Source: Isotricha intestinalis (lineage: Eukaryota; Ciliophora; Litostomatea; Vestibuliferida; Isotrichidae). From it: a DNA stretch of 15,372 nucleotides. The translations under genes and the position numbers were made by a program. This document shows positions 1 to 8,404 of this stretch, piece after piece (within the stretch, counting starts at the first letter, position 1; every line of letters begins with the position of its first letter). The notes under the pieces are model-generated. The model was not told where the DNA came from. It made no database searches and was given only the letters and a program-made list of their open reading frames with translations. The DNA lies in contig JAJJLU010000878.1 in assembly GCA_023807065.1 (NCBI GenBank), positions 1-15,372 on the forward strand, given 5' to 3'.

Positions 1-40
1 CCCCAATCCCCAATCCCCAATCCCCAATCCCCAATCCCCA
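1..40. repeat. Telomere, C-strand (CCCCAAT)n
   Basis: Five perfect copies of CCCCAAT followed by CCCCA occupy the first 40 bases and then stop abruptly at A/T-rich DNA. The G-strand would read GGGGATT. This is a C-rich strand at a left end, the orientation expected of a telomere, so base 1 is probably a true chromosome end. The heptamer differs from the GGGGTT hexamer of Tetrahymena. I recall this type being reported for rumen litostome ciliates but cannot verify that here. Confidence 0.93.
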
Positions 41-787
41 TTATATTTTTTTAATGTTTGATGAAATATTAAAATTTATTTAAAGGAAAATAGAATAAAT
101 TAAACAAAATTTTTAATATAATATATAATATTTAATCATGAAAAAGTAGCTTCAGAATTTTTATTTCCAAAACATCTTTTATTATATATGATTTTTATGA
201 ATATTTTATCAAATAAAAAAGAATTTTTCTAATCTATTAAAAATTACTTTCAGATTAAATCTTTGAAATTTTTAAACAATTTTTGAAAAAAAATTAACAT
301 ATAATAGTGAATCTCATGGAAAATTAAATAATAATTTAATAGAAATTCAATTTATCAAAAAATTTATCAAATTTGGATAAAATTTAAATCAAAATTAAAT
401 AATGAAATTGATAAATAAAAACAAAATATTAAAAAAGAAATCAAACCTACAATTAAAAAAGATAAACAAGATAAAATAAATGAAGAATATGATACAATTA
501 ATTTCATCACATAATGAATCTCTTAAGTCTATAACAAAAAGTTTATTTTTCATTTAAAAAATAATTAAAAATAATTAAAAAAAGAAAATGATAATTCTAT
601 TAATTCTTCTTCATAAGGAAATTTCATAAGAAAATATTAAAATATATAAAATAATAATTTTACTAATATTTTATAAAAAATATTTTTAATTACCTTTTTT
701 TATTTTAGTTATTGTAATTCAAAAAAAAATTAATGATATTTTTATATCCATTGATTTGTTTTTATAAATAACATTTATATTTTTCAA
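41..787. other. Subtelomeric non-coding region with faint coding relic
   Basis: A 747-bp A/T-rich stretch between the telomere and the first gene. No open gene, RNA gene or tandem repeat is visible. In one plus frame, roughly 311-735, the codons look protein-like: many GAA and GAT, and G strongly preferred at codon position 1. The frame is broken by about a dozen TAA codons and one TGA. It may be a decayed gene in which CAA (Gln) codons became TAA by C-to-T change, or simply chance in A/T-rich DNA. No family is recognised. The promoter of the gene at 788 must lie in the last part, but I see no motif in it. Confidence 0.4.
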
Positions 788-2242
788 ATGAAAAGTAAAA
801 AAATTAAATGTCCAAAATGTCAAAATATTAATCCTTCCATACTTAATTATTCTATTGATAATAATAGTAATATTAAATTTATTTTAAAATGTATTTGTTC
901 CAATAGACCAATAGAATGTAAATTAGGACAATTCTTAATTGATTCAAATACTAATTTTGAAAACTTATATGAAAATAATATGAACAAGTATATTGAAATT
1001 ATAGAAAGATTTAATTCTATTAAAAATTATCTTAATTTAAACATTGAACAAATAATTACAAATATAAATTTATTAATTGAATTTTTTCTACAATTATCAA
1101 AGGATTTGAAAGAAAAGAAGAAAGAATATTATACAATGTTAGACAATTATAAATTATTTATCAATTCATTATTTAATACTGAAAAGAATTTATCGAATAT
1201 TGAAAAAATAAAAATTGCAAATGAAACAATATCATTTTTTCCAATTGAAAGAATATCATATTTTATAAATAAATTAGTGTCAGAAACTTCATTATATAAA
1301 TCTATAATTAAAACAGCTTCACTAAATCAATCATTACTATTTGAATTTAATAATGATAATTTATATAATAAGTCTGAGTATACATATCATAATTTAACAG
1401 TTTATGATATAATTGAATGTAAATCAATAAATAAAATTGCTTCTTGTTCCTCAGATCATAAATTAAATTTATATAATAAAGATGACAATTTTTCAATATA
1501 TAAAACAATAATTACAGGACTTAGAAATGTGAAATTATTTGAAATAAAAAAAAAGAAAAAAATTGTTTGTACTACTTTATCGAGTAAAATATTTATTTAT
1601 TCTCTAATTACTTTTGACAAGATTTTAACTATTAATTGTCATGATAATATTGTTTGGGATTTTATAAAATTAACAAATGGTTGTTTTGCTTCTTGTGGAG
1701 CCGATAAAAATATTAATGTATATAATAATCATTTAACTCATGTTAAATATTCTTTAAAAGAACATAAAACACCAATCAGACATATTTTAGAATTTAAAAA
1801 AAATTTACTTTTATCTTGTTCTTGGGATGGAAAAATTTTATTTTGGGATTTAGTTCAAAAAAAAAATGTAAATGAATTAGATTGTAAAACTTGTGTTTAT
1901 GATATGGTAAAAATATCTCAAAATGAATTAGCCGTTTGTTCCAAAAATTGTAAAATTTCTATTTGGAATATTAATAATGGAGAAATTATTAAAAGTAAAA
2001 ATATAGAAAATTCAATTAAGATATGGTCTTTTTGTTTAAGAAACGATAATAATATTAATAATGGATTAATATATTGTGCTTGTAAAAATAGTAAAATGGT
2101 AATAATAACTCAAGAAACACTTGATAATATAATTTCAATAAAAATTCCTTGTGAAAACCCTAAAAAAATCCTAGTATCAGATGGAAAAATAATAATAGGT
2201 TGTAGAAATGGTAAAATATTTATTTATTCTCAAAAACAATAA
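788..2242 (+). CDS. WD40 repeat protein with N-terminal Cys-rich (zinc-finger-like) motif
   Basis: A 484-residue protein ending in TAA. The N-terminus has a CxxC...CxC arrangement (C8, C11, C35, C37; further Cys at 44), a likely zinc-binding fold. Residues about 50-200 are mainly helical and coiled-coil-like. From about 205 to the end there are degenerate WD40 blades, with signatures such as FASCGADKNINVYN, LLSCSWDGKILFWD and LAVCSKNCKISIWN, so a C-terminal beta-propeller is likely. It probably acts as a protein-interaction scaffold; partners cannot be told. The start is the first ATG, in the context TTTTTCAAATG. The same architecture appears as broken relics at 7952-8302 and 10311-10751, so this looks like one intact member of a multicopy family. 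It is the gene nearest the telomere. Confidence 0.8.
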   Translation: MKSKKIKCPKCQNINPSILNYSIDNNSNIKFILKCICSNRPIECKLGQFLIDSNTNFENLYENNMNKYIEIIERFNSIKNYLNLNIEQIITNINLLIEFFLQLSKDLKEKKKEYYTMLDNYKLFINSLFNTEKNLSNIEKIKIANETISFFPIERISYFINKLVSETSLYKSIIKTASLNQSLLFEFNNDNLYNKSEYTYHNLTVYDIIECKSINKIASCSSDHKLNLYNKDDNFSIYKTIITGLRNVKLFEIKKKKKIVCTTLSSKIFIYSLITFDKILTINCHDNIVWDFIKLTNGCFASCGADKNINVYNNHLTHVKYSLKEHKTPIRHILEFKKNLLLSCSWDGKILFWDLVQKKNVNELDCKTCVYDMVKISQNELAVCSKNCKISIWNINNGEIIKSKNIENSIKIWSFCLRNDNNINNGLIYCACKNSKMVIITQETLDNIISIKIPCENPKKILVSDGKIIIGCRNGKIFIYSQKQ

Positions 2243-2335
2243 TTAATGTTTTTTAAACAAAAAAAAAAATTAAATATTACTATAATAATAATATATAAAA
2301 TACTCCAAAAAATATATAAAAAAAATTAAAAAAAA

Positions 2336-3433
2336 ATGAACCCTCCTCTTTTAAAATCCTTAACACTCTTTGGAATAACAACTTTATACATTTCTTTTAA
2401 AAAATCACCTCTCTCTCATAAGCTTCAATCAATAACAAAATCAATTCCCTTAACTCGTCCTCTTCGTAAGGAAAACGTAAGTATATTTTCAGGAAACGCA
2501 AACATTCCTTTGGCTAAGGAGGTGGCATCTCACTTAGGACTATCTTTATCAAAGCACATAAGTAACCACTTCGCAGATGGTGAATGCAACGTTGAGCTTT
2601 TGGATCCAGTCAGAGGAAGGGATTGTTATATAATCCAACCAATGAGTACTCCAGTCAATGAAAATTTAATGGAGTTAATCATAACTATTGGTTCTATGAA
2701 GAGAGCATCTGCTAAAAAAATAACAGCTGTGATCCCATATTACGGATATGCTCGTGCTGATAGGAAAGTACGTTCACGTATTCCTATATCAGCAGCTGAT
2801 GTTGCTAAAATGTTAGAAGTAATGGGAGTTAATCGAGTTATGGCAGTTGATTTACATTGTGGTCAAATTCAAGGCTTTTTTTCACCTCAAACTATGGTTG
2901 TTAATTTAGAAGCACAAGGAATGATGGTTGATTATTTATTGAGTAAAAATATTGTTGAAGATTTAAGTAAATTGGTAGTTGTCTCCCCTGATGCAGGAGG
3001 TGTGTATAGGGCAAAGACATTCGCAGAGATATTGAGAAGGAAAAGTGGATCAGATCCAATTATGGCAATGGTGACAAGGGAAATTGGACGTCCTAATGAA
3101 GTAGCGAGAATGGAATTAGTAGGTGATGTAGAAGGGAGTGATTGTGTTATTGTTGATGATATAATTGATACAGGTGGTACAATTTGTCTTACTGCTAGTC
3201 TTCTGAAACAACATGGAGCAAGGAAGGTTTACGCTTTCGCAACTCATGGATTATTTAATAAAGATGCTTTGAAATATATAGATAATTCAGCGTTGGATAA
3301 AGTTATTGTTACTAATACTGTTTTGCCCAAAGGAGGAAGAATTTCCAAGAAGATTGATTATATTTCTATTGGATCACTTATTGCTCAGGCAATTAAAAGA
3401 ATTGAAAATAATGAATTGATTGATTCTTTTTAG
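2336..3433 (+). CDS. Ribose-phosphate diphosphokinase (PRPP synthetase)
   Basis: A 365-residue enzyme that makes 5-phosphoribosyl-1-diphosphate from ribose 5-phosphate and ATP, feeding purine, pyrimidine, NAD, His and Trp synthesis. The conserved core starts near residue 47 (NVSIFSGNANIPLA). It carries the YYGYARADRKVRSR flexible loop (136-148), the VDLHCGQIQGFF signature (171-182), VVVSPDAGG (214-222) and the PRPP-binding VIVDDIIDTGGT loop (271-282). The family is usually about 310-320 residues; the extra ~45 N-terminal residues are hydrophobic then basic, with no acidic residue before E46. That resembles an organelle presequence (mitochondrion or hydrogenosome) or a membrane anchor. Ends in TAG at the position expected for the family, which supports TAG as a stop. 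Its codons are visibly richer in G and C than its neighbours', consistent with strong expression or stronger constraint. Confidence 0.96.
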   Translation: MNPPLLKSLTLFGITTLYISFKKSPLSHKLQSITKSIPLTRPLRKENVSIFSGNANIPLAKEVASHLGLSLSKHISNHFADGECNVELLDPVRGRDCYIIQPMSTPVNENLMELIITIGSMKRASAKKITAVIPYYGYARADRKVRSRIPISAADVAKMLEVMGVNRVMAVDLHCGQIQGFFSPQTMVVNLEAQGMMVDYLLSKNIVEDLSKLVVVSPDAGGVYRAKTFAEILRRKSGSDPIMAMVTREIGRPNEVARMELVGDVEGSDCVIVDDIIDTGGTICLTASLLKQHGARKVYAFATHGLFNKDALKYIDNSALDKVIVTNTVLPKGGRISKKIDYISIGSLIAQAIKRIENNELIDSF

Positions 3434-3641
3434 AATTTATTTTTTAGATATTTCTTAATAATTTTTGTATATATGTTTTTATAATAAGTTTATTTAGTTT
3501 ATTGAATTATTGATTTTTGAAATTTTTTTTTTCTTTTTTTATTTATTTTACAAATAATATCATTTTTTAATATATTTTTAATTTTATTTCTATTTTATAT
3601 ATTTTTGTTTTACTTTTTTAATTTTAATTTAATACTAAAAA

Positions 3642-5765
3642 ATGGATAAAAATGAATTTATTTCTAGAAAAACGGTAAATGAAAAGAGTAACCTAACTCA
3701 AAATGAACCAATAAAAAAAACTAAATATGAAGAAATGAAAGAATATGCGGCTTTGATCCAAAAAACTTTAGGTCATTCAAATAACTCAAACAATATAAAT
3801 AAAATCCAAAAAGAAAAAAACCCACCTCAAATACTTCAAACAATAGCTCAACAACCTATATTATATAACCAGCCTCAAATAAAGGAACAACCACAACAAA
3901 TATATGCTCAAAATTTAAATATATTAAACTTTGCAGCAGCAAGTAAGAATATTATTTTACAAAAAGATTATTTTAATCATAATTTTTTTAATAATAATTT
4001 AGGTACAAATAATTATTCAAACATTAATAATTATTATGGAATAGGTAAGTTAAATTATACAAATCCATTTAATTATCAAAATATGTTTAAAAGTCAATAT
4101 TCTCATAGTAATCCTCCTGTTCAGAAAAAACCACATTATGTTATAAAAGATGATGGAATGACAGTAGAAAATATTTTACAAAAAAGAGAAATGCAAGAAA
4201 AATTTTTAAATCCTATAAAAGAAGATAAAGTTAATAATATAAATCCAAATAATAATATAACAAATGTTAATATAAATAACAACAATTATTCTTATAATTA
4301 TAATTTAACTTCACCATCACAAAAAATTAATAATAAAATTAATAATCCAATTAATAATTCTATTAATAATAATATTAATAATAAAAATAAAACAAATGAA
4401 AAAAAAGAAGATTTTCCATTGCAATTACAAGATTATATTAAAAGAGCTTTTCAAAGATGTAAAAATAATGAAGAAACAAAAAAATGTCAAAAAAATTTAG
4501 TTTCTATAATGAAAGATACAATAAGTAAAGGAGATATGTTTACAAGAAATTGGGACACATTTCCATTACCAAATATCGGGAATGAAGAACGTAATAATAA
4601 TAATAATCATCACCATCCACATATAAATAATAATTTATTAACAAATAATAAATTATTTGAATATTCAACTGAAAAAAACTATAAAAAAAACTCAAATTCA
4701 ATATCTTATTCATATGGAACAATTGATTCATTTGCTTCAAATTATCCTTTTCCTTTAACAAATAATTCAAATAGTAATAATTCAAATAATATTAATAATA
4801 ATAAAAATAACCATAATCATGAGAATATTCAAAATAATTCAAATATAAACTATAGTCAAAAAAAACAAAAAAAATCACATAATTCAAATTCACCACATCA
4901 TTATTCAAAATTTACTTCTGATGATGCAATTAAACATGCAATTGAATCATATAAACCAATAATAGGAACATGTACAGATTTAGAAAAGAACTATTATAGA
5001 ATGATAGATACTCCAGATCCTTCAGAAGTTCGTCCAGAATATATATTAAAAAAAAGTTTACATATGTTAGAAGAAAAATGGGCAAAAAAATCAAATAATT
5101 ATAAGTATTTTGATGAACAATTTAGATCAATAAGACAAGATTTAACAGTTCAATTAATTCAAAATGAGTTTACTGTAAAAGTATATGAAACAAATGCAAA
5201 AATTGCTTTAGAATCACATGATATATCTCAATTTAATCAATGCCAAAGTGCTTTAATTCCTTTATATGAAAAAGGAATTAAAGGACATAAAAATGAATTT
5301 TTTGCTTATAGAATATTATATACTTCTTTATGTCAAAATAATGAAAATAGTTCTATTTTAAAAATTATTAAACAAAAATATAAAAATAAATCAATTATTA
5401 GTTCTGAAATTAAACATGCTATTCAAGTTATGAAAGCTTTAAATGAACCTAATTATTTTGATTTTTTTAAATTATATAAAAATGCTCCTAATAAAGGAAA
5501 ATTTTTAATCGAACCTTTTATACCTAGATTAAGAATTAAAGGATTATTATTTTTAGCTTATGGTTATTTTTCTGAAGTTCCTATTGATGTTGTTGTTGAT
5601 AAATTATGTTTTGAAAATAAACAAAGTTGTTTAAAATTTTTAGAAGAAAATCAATTAAAAACAGGAGTTGATAAAAATGGAGTTGATGTATTTTTTGGAA
5701 GAGAAAATTTTTCTACTTTAAATTCAAGTCCATTATTACAGGTTTTGATGCAAAAAAAAGTTTAA
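3642..5765 (+). CDS. SAC3/GANP-domain protein, THP3/LENG8-like
   Basis: A 707-residue protein. Residues ~1-430 are low-complexity, with long Asn-rich tracts and Gln/Pro-rich stretches, probably disordered. Residues ~441-700 match the SAC3/GANP domain of the LENG8/THP3 branch: GTCTDLEKNYYRM, PDPSEVRPEYILKKSLHML, the near-invariant SIRQDLTVQLIQNEFTVKVYE block, then FNQCQSALIPLYEKG and EFFAYRILY. In the family this domain binds PCI-type partners (Csn12/Sem1 in yeast) and acts in transcription elongation, mRNA maturation and export, so a nuclear role is expected. The poly-Asn tracts arise from AAT/AAC triplet runs (for example 4590-4605, 4780-4805) and are likely length-variable. Ends in TAA, 82 bp from the convergent gene at 5848. 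Confidence 0.92.
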   Translation: MDKNEFISRKTVNEKSNLTQNEPIKKTKYEEMKEYAALIQKTLGHSNNSNNINKIQKEKNPPQILQTIAQQPILYNQPQIKEQPQQIYAQNLNILNFAAASKNIILQKDYFNHNFFNNNLGTNNYSNINNYYGIGKLNYTNPFNYQNMFKSQYSHSNPPVQKKPHYVIKDDGMTVENILQKREMQEKFLNPIKEDKVNNINPNNNITNVNINNNNYSYNYNLTSPSQKINNKINNPINNSINNNINNKNKTNEKKEDFPLQLQDYIKRAFQRCKNNEETKKCQKNLVSIMKDTISKGDMFTRNWDTFPLPNIGNEERNNNNNHHHPHINNNLLTNNKLFEYSTEKNYKKNSNSISYSYGTIDSFASNYPFPLTNNSNSNNSNNINNNKNNHNHENIQNNSNINYSQKKQKKSHNSNSPHHYSKFTSDDAIKHAIESYKPIIGTCTDLEKNYYRMIDTPDPSEVRPEYILKKSLHMLEEKWAKKSNNYKYFDEQFRSIRQDLTVQLIQNEFTVKVYETNAKIALESHDISQFNQCQSALIPLYEKGIKGHKNEFFAYRILYTSLCQNNENSSILKIIKQKYKNKSIISSEIKHAIQVMKALNEPNYFDFFKLYKNAPNKGKFLIEPFIPRLRIKGLLFLAYGYFSEVPIDVVVDKLCFENKQSCLKFLEENQLKTGVDKNGVDVFFGRENFSTLNSSPLLQVLMQKKV

Positions 5766-5847
5766 ATATTATAAAAAAAATATTAAAAATTTTAATTAAA
5801 TAATTATTATATATTATATATATTATTAAATTTGATTGTTTTTTGAA

Positions 5848-6298
5848 TTAATCAATTAAATCTATTTTTTCTTCTTTACTTTCTTCTTTAACTTCTTCTT
5901 TATTTTCTTCATTACTTTCTTCCTTACTTTCATCTTTATTTATATTTGTATTAATTTCATCATCATCATTAATAATATTTGGTTGTTTTAATTGCTGAAT
6001 TTCAATATTTAAGTTATTATTATTCATTTGAGCCATTCCTCTAATATTAAAAAATTAAAAATATATTTTACTCATTCCTTAATTTTCTTTCCTTTTTTCC
6101 TTTATGTTTTAAATATATTGAAATTGCTAAATATACTAAACTATTTACCAGTAGAATTATTCCACTGTTTTTATGTTTATTCTTTTTTATTTTTAATACT
6201 TCTGAATTGAAAAATGCAAAAAATGATAAAATTAATAAATAAACAAAACCACAGAAAGTAATTATATAAATATAATTTAAGCAATACTGAGATTTCAT
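5848..6298 (-). CDS. Small two-helix membrane protein, possibly RNASEK-like (two exons)
   Basis: Two exons, 6298-6072 and 6040-5848, joined across a 31-bp GT-AG intron to give 139 residues (227 + 193 nt, in frame). Exon 1 encodes two probable membrane helices (about residues 9-30 and 46-63) separated by a short Lys/Asn loop, then a basic KHKGKKERKLR stretch. Exon 2 adds a hydrophilic tail that ends in a Glu/Lys repeat (KEESNEENKEEVKEESKEEK). The helix spacing and the pattern GFVYLLILSFFAFFNSEVL resemble the ribonuclease kappa (RNASEK) family, now known as a V-ATPase-associated protein, but the match is weak and the acidic tail is not typical. Each exon alone looks like a short spurious ORF; splicing is what reveals the gene. 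Convergent with the SAC3 gene and divergent from the Myb gene. Confidence 0.7.
6041..6071 (-). other. 31-bp spliceosomal intron
   Basis: On the minus strand, exon 1 ends AGG AAT GA, followed by GTAAAA..., an A/T-only interior and ...AATATTAG, then A GGA ATG GCT. Removing exactly 31 bases joins the two reading frames in phase and removes an in-frame TAA that lies within the intron (6070-6068). The GTAAA donor, TAG acceptor and very short length are typical of ciliate introns. It is the only convincing intron in the window. Confidence 0.8.
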
Positions 6299-6398
6299 TT
6301 TTTAAATAATTCATTATTTATTTATATTTTAAAATTTTACTAAATTTATTATAATATATTAATATACTTTTTTTAATTTTTATTAACCATAAAAAAAA
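6299..6398. promoter_or_regulatory. Divergent promoter region
   Basis: A 100-bp A/T-only-like spacer separates the start codons of the divergent genes at 6298 (-) and 6399 (+). It must contain both start sites and probably shared regulatory DNA. No defined box can be picked out against the A/T background. Both ATGs follow A-rich leaders, as do most starts here. Confidence 0.45.
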
Positions 6399-7589
6399 AT
6401 GTTTAATTTTCCATTTGAAGATATATTTGAATCAAATATTGAAATTAATCATTCATATGAAAATAATCAAATTGAAAAAAAACCAAATATTAAATTACAA
6501 AAAATAAAAATAATAACAATTTTAGAAAATTTAAAAAAAGCCAAAACATTAAATTCTCAACTTCAACTACAATATTTAGATGAATATAATAAAGCAGAAG
6601 CTAAATTAAAACATATAGAAAATTTATTAGAAAAGGTTAAAAGAGTTTCAAAATCTAAACCTAAAAAGCATATAAAATATTCTTCATATATTCCATTGGA
6701 ACACATATATTTTTATACAACAAAAAAAATACATATATATTATAATTTATTAGAAAAAGTTTTTTCTTCGTGTAAAAAAGGAAAAAATGAAGAAAATATA
6801 TTACCCAAAAAAAACATAAATCGTTTTAATTTCACAAAACAAGAAGACAAAACTTTAATAAATTTATGTCTTTTATCAGACGACAAAAACCCAATAAATT
6901 GGTTTATAATAAGTGAAGAAATGAATAAATTTATAAAAAGAGAAAAAACAAAAAAAACTAAATTATTATCAAATAATGAAAACTCAGAAAGAATTTTTAC
7001 TCCATTAATATGTTATGTACGTTATTTAGAAACAAGTTCATTTTACAAATATAAAAAATGGACAAAAAATGAAGACACAATATTAAGAAAAGCAATATTA
7101 TATTATGGTCCAAAGAATTGGCAACAAATATCATATTGTTTAGATGGGAGAAATAATAGTCAATGTTTTCATAGATGGATGAAAGGAATAAATCCAAAAA
7201 TTAAAAGAGATAAATGGACATTTATTGAAGATTTAACTTTAGGTGTTGCTTTAAGTAAAATATATTTAAAAAAAAATTGGTCTAAAATTGCTAATCATTT
7301 ACCAGGGAGAACTGATATTCAATGTAGAGAAAGATGGTGTAATATATTAGATCCTGCTCTTGAAGAAGTTGAATGGAGTAAAGAAGAAGATATTAAATTA
7401 TTAGAATTAAATGCTAAATATGGGAATAAATGGAGTAAAATAGCTAAAGAATTTGGTAATAGAACTGATAATACTTGTTGGAGAAGATGGAAATTTTTAA
7501 GAGGTAATCCAGATTTATATCAACAAAATAAAAATTCTAAAGATAAATCTTTTAAAGGAGTACAATTTAAGGTTATTAAAAGTGAATGA
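6399..7589 (+). CDS. Myb/SANT-repeat protein, SNAPC4-like
   Basis: A 396-residue protein. Residues ~35-85 form a Leu/Lys-rich coiled coil. One poorly conserved Myb-like repeat lies at ~141-211, followed by three clear repeats: ~217-262 (KKWTKNED...NWQQISYCLDGR...QCFHRW), ~270-315 (DKWTFIED...NWSKIANHLPGRTDIQCRERW) and ~323-366 (VEWSKEED...KWSKIAKEFGNRTDNTCWRRW). The half-plus-three arrangement, the coiled coil before it and the RTDIQCRERW wording recall SNAPC4/SNAP190, the DNA-binding subunit of the snRNA-gene activator complex SNAPc; c-Myb-like factors are the alternative. A nuclear DNA-binding role is therefore expected. Its own coding stop is TGA, with a TAG 11 codons further on. The start ATG follows a run of A. 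Confidence 0.88.
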   Translation: MFNFPFEDIFESNIEINHSYENNQIEKKPNIKLQKIKIITILENLKKAKTLNSQLQLQYLDEYNKAEAKLKHIENLLEKVKRVSKSKPKKHIKYSSYIPLEHIYFYTTKKIHIYYNLLEKVFSSCKKGKNEENILPKKNINRFNFTKQEDKTLINLCLLSDDKNPINWFIISEEMNKFIKREKTKKTKLLSNNENSERIFTPLICYVRYLETSSFYKYKKWTKNEDTILRKAILYYGPKNWQQISYCLDGRNNSQCFHRWMKGINPKIKRDKWTFIEDLTLGVALSKIYLKKNWSKIANHLPGRTDIQCRERWCNILDPALEEVEWSKEEDIKLLELNAKYGNKWSKIAKEFGNRTDNTCWRRWKFLRGNPDLYQQNKNSKDKSFKGVQFKVIKSE

Positions 7590-8404
7590 TTTACTTTTAT
7601 TTTTTGTTTGACAAATTTTTAGTTATTAAATTTTTTATAAAACTAATAAATTCTATTTTTTACATATTTCCATTTTTCTGTCTTGAATAAATAACAATTT
7701 ATAAATTAATATTATAAATTTAAATATTTAAATTAATTGTATAAATTAAAATTTTTTATTTTGCTTAAATTGCTCAAAATTTATTGGTTTAAAAAATAAT
7801 ATATAATTCATAAAACAAATTAATATCATAATATTTATTTATTCTGGAAGATAAATATGTAAAAATTTTGGACATTTAATATTCGTATTTTAAATGAATG
7901 TGTTTAAATGAATAATTTTTCTTCATTAATATTTCTTAATAAAGTTTTGCTTTAAAAATTATTTATTAAATATCCTAATAATAAAAAATGAAATAATAAT
8001 TTTTTTTTCCATAAATTAATTAGACAATCAACTCCTCCAGAAGCAACTATTCCATTATTTAATCCAATACATGAATAAATTGCATTATCATGTGATTTTT
8101 CTTTTTCACTTATTTTATTTAAATTTATTTTCTTCATATTTATAGATAAGAGAAATATTTCATTTTTCATTAATAATTGAACATAAAATTAAATCATCTA
8201 AACATTTATCAATTGAATAAAGTGGAGTTTTCCTTGAATGTCTATGTGGTGTAGCATCCTAATGCCTTCAAGTTCATGACCGGCAAGATGGGCCAAACAT
8301 TTGTTTTTAAAAATTATATACATCAATTAAAATAAAAGTAGAAATAAAAAATTAAAAATTAGTATTTAATATAAATACACCAAAAATTTTTTTAAATAAA
8401 AAAT
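7590..8404. other. Intergenic region with WD40 relic and GC-rich island
   Basis: An 815-bp stretch without an intact gene. 7590-7950 is featureless A/T-rich DNA containing the 3' flank of the Myb gene. 7952-8302 holds a broken minus-strand WD40 gene, and about 8231-8302 is strikingly richer in G and C than anything around it. The last ~100 bp are A-rich leader for the gene at 8405. Confidence 0.7.
7952..8302 (-). pseudogene. WD40-repeat gene relic (frameshifted)
   Basis: Reading the minus strand, one frame gives a good WD40 blade, KSHDNAIYSCIGLNNGIVA followed by SGGVDCLINLWKK. Just upstream a second frame gives HSRKTPLYSIDKCLDDLILC followed by SIINEK and a TGA, with LIYKYEENKF beyond it. Still further upstream a third frame reads KCLAHLAGHELEGIR. 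The pieces are in the order of consecutive blades but need at least two frame changes and contain a stop, so this is a decayed gene rather than an intact one. It resembles the C-terminal propeller of the gene at 788-2242. It could be the missing C-terminal part of the relic at 10311-10751, which is on the same strand. Confidence 0.65.

Noticed and set aside
4540..4785. Minus-strand ORF of 81 codons within the SAC3 gene
   Set aside because: It is the complement of the Asn-rich coding tract; its Tyr/Leu-rich translation mirrors AAT runs and the plus strand has a convincing domain gene.
6028..6210. Plus-strand ORF rich in Phe and Leu
   Set aside because: Shadow of the two-exon membrane protein on the minus strand, including its intron.
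6997..7197. Minus-strand ORF within the Myb gene
   Set aside because: Lies opposite conserved Myb repeats and has no protein-like features.
8231..8302. tRNA or spliceosomal RNA gene in the GC-rich island
   Set aside because: No cloverleaf, no T-loop consensus in either strand, and no match to remembered U1, U2, U4, U5 or U6 core sequences.
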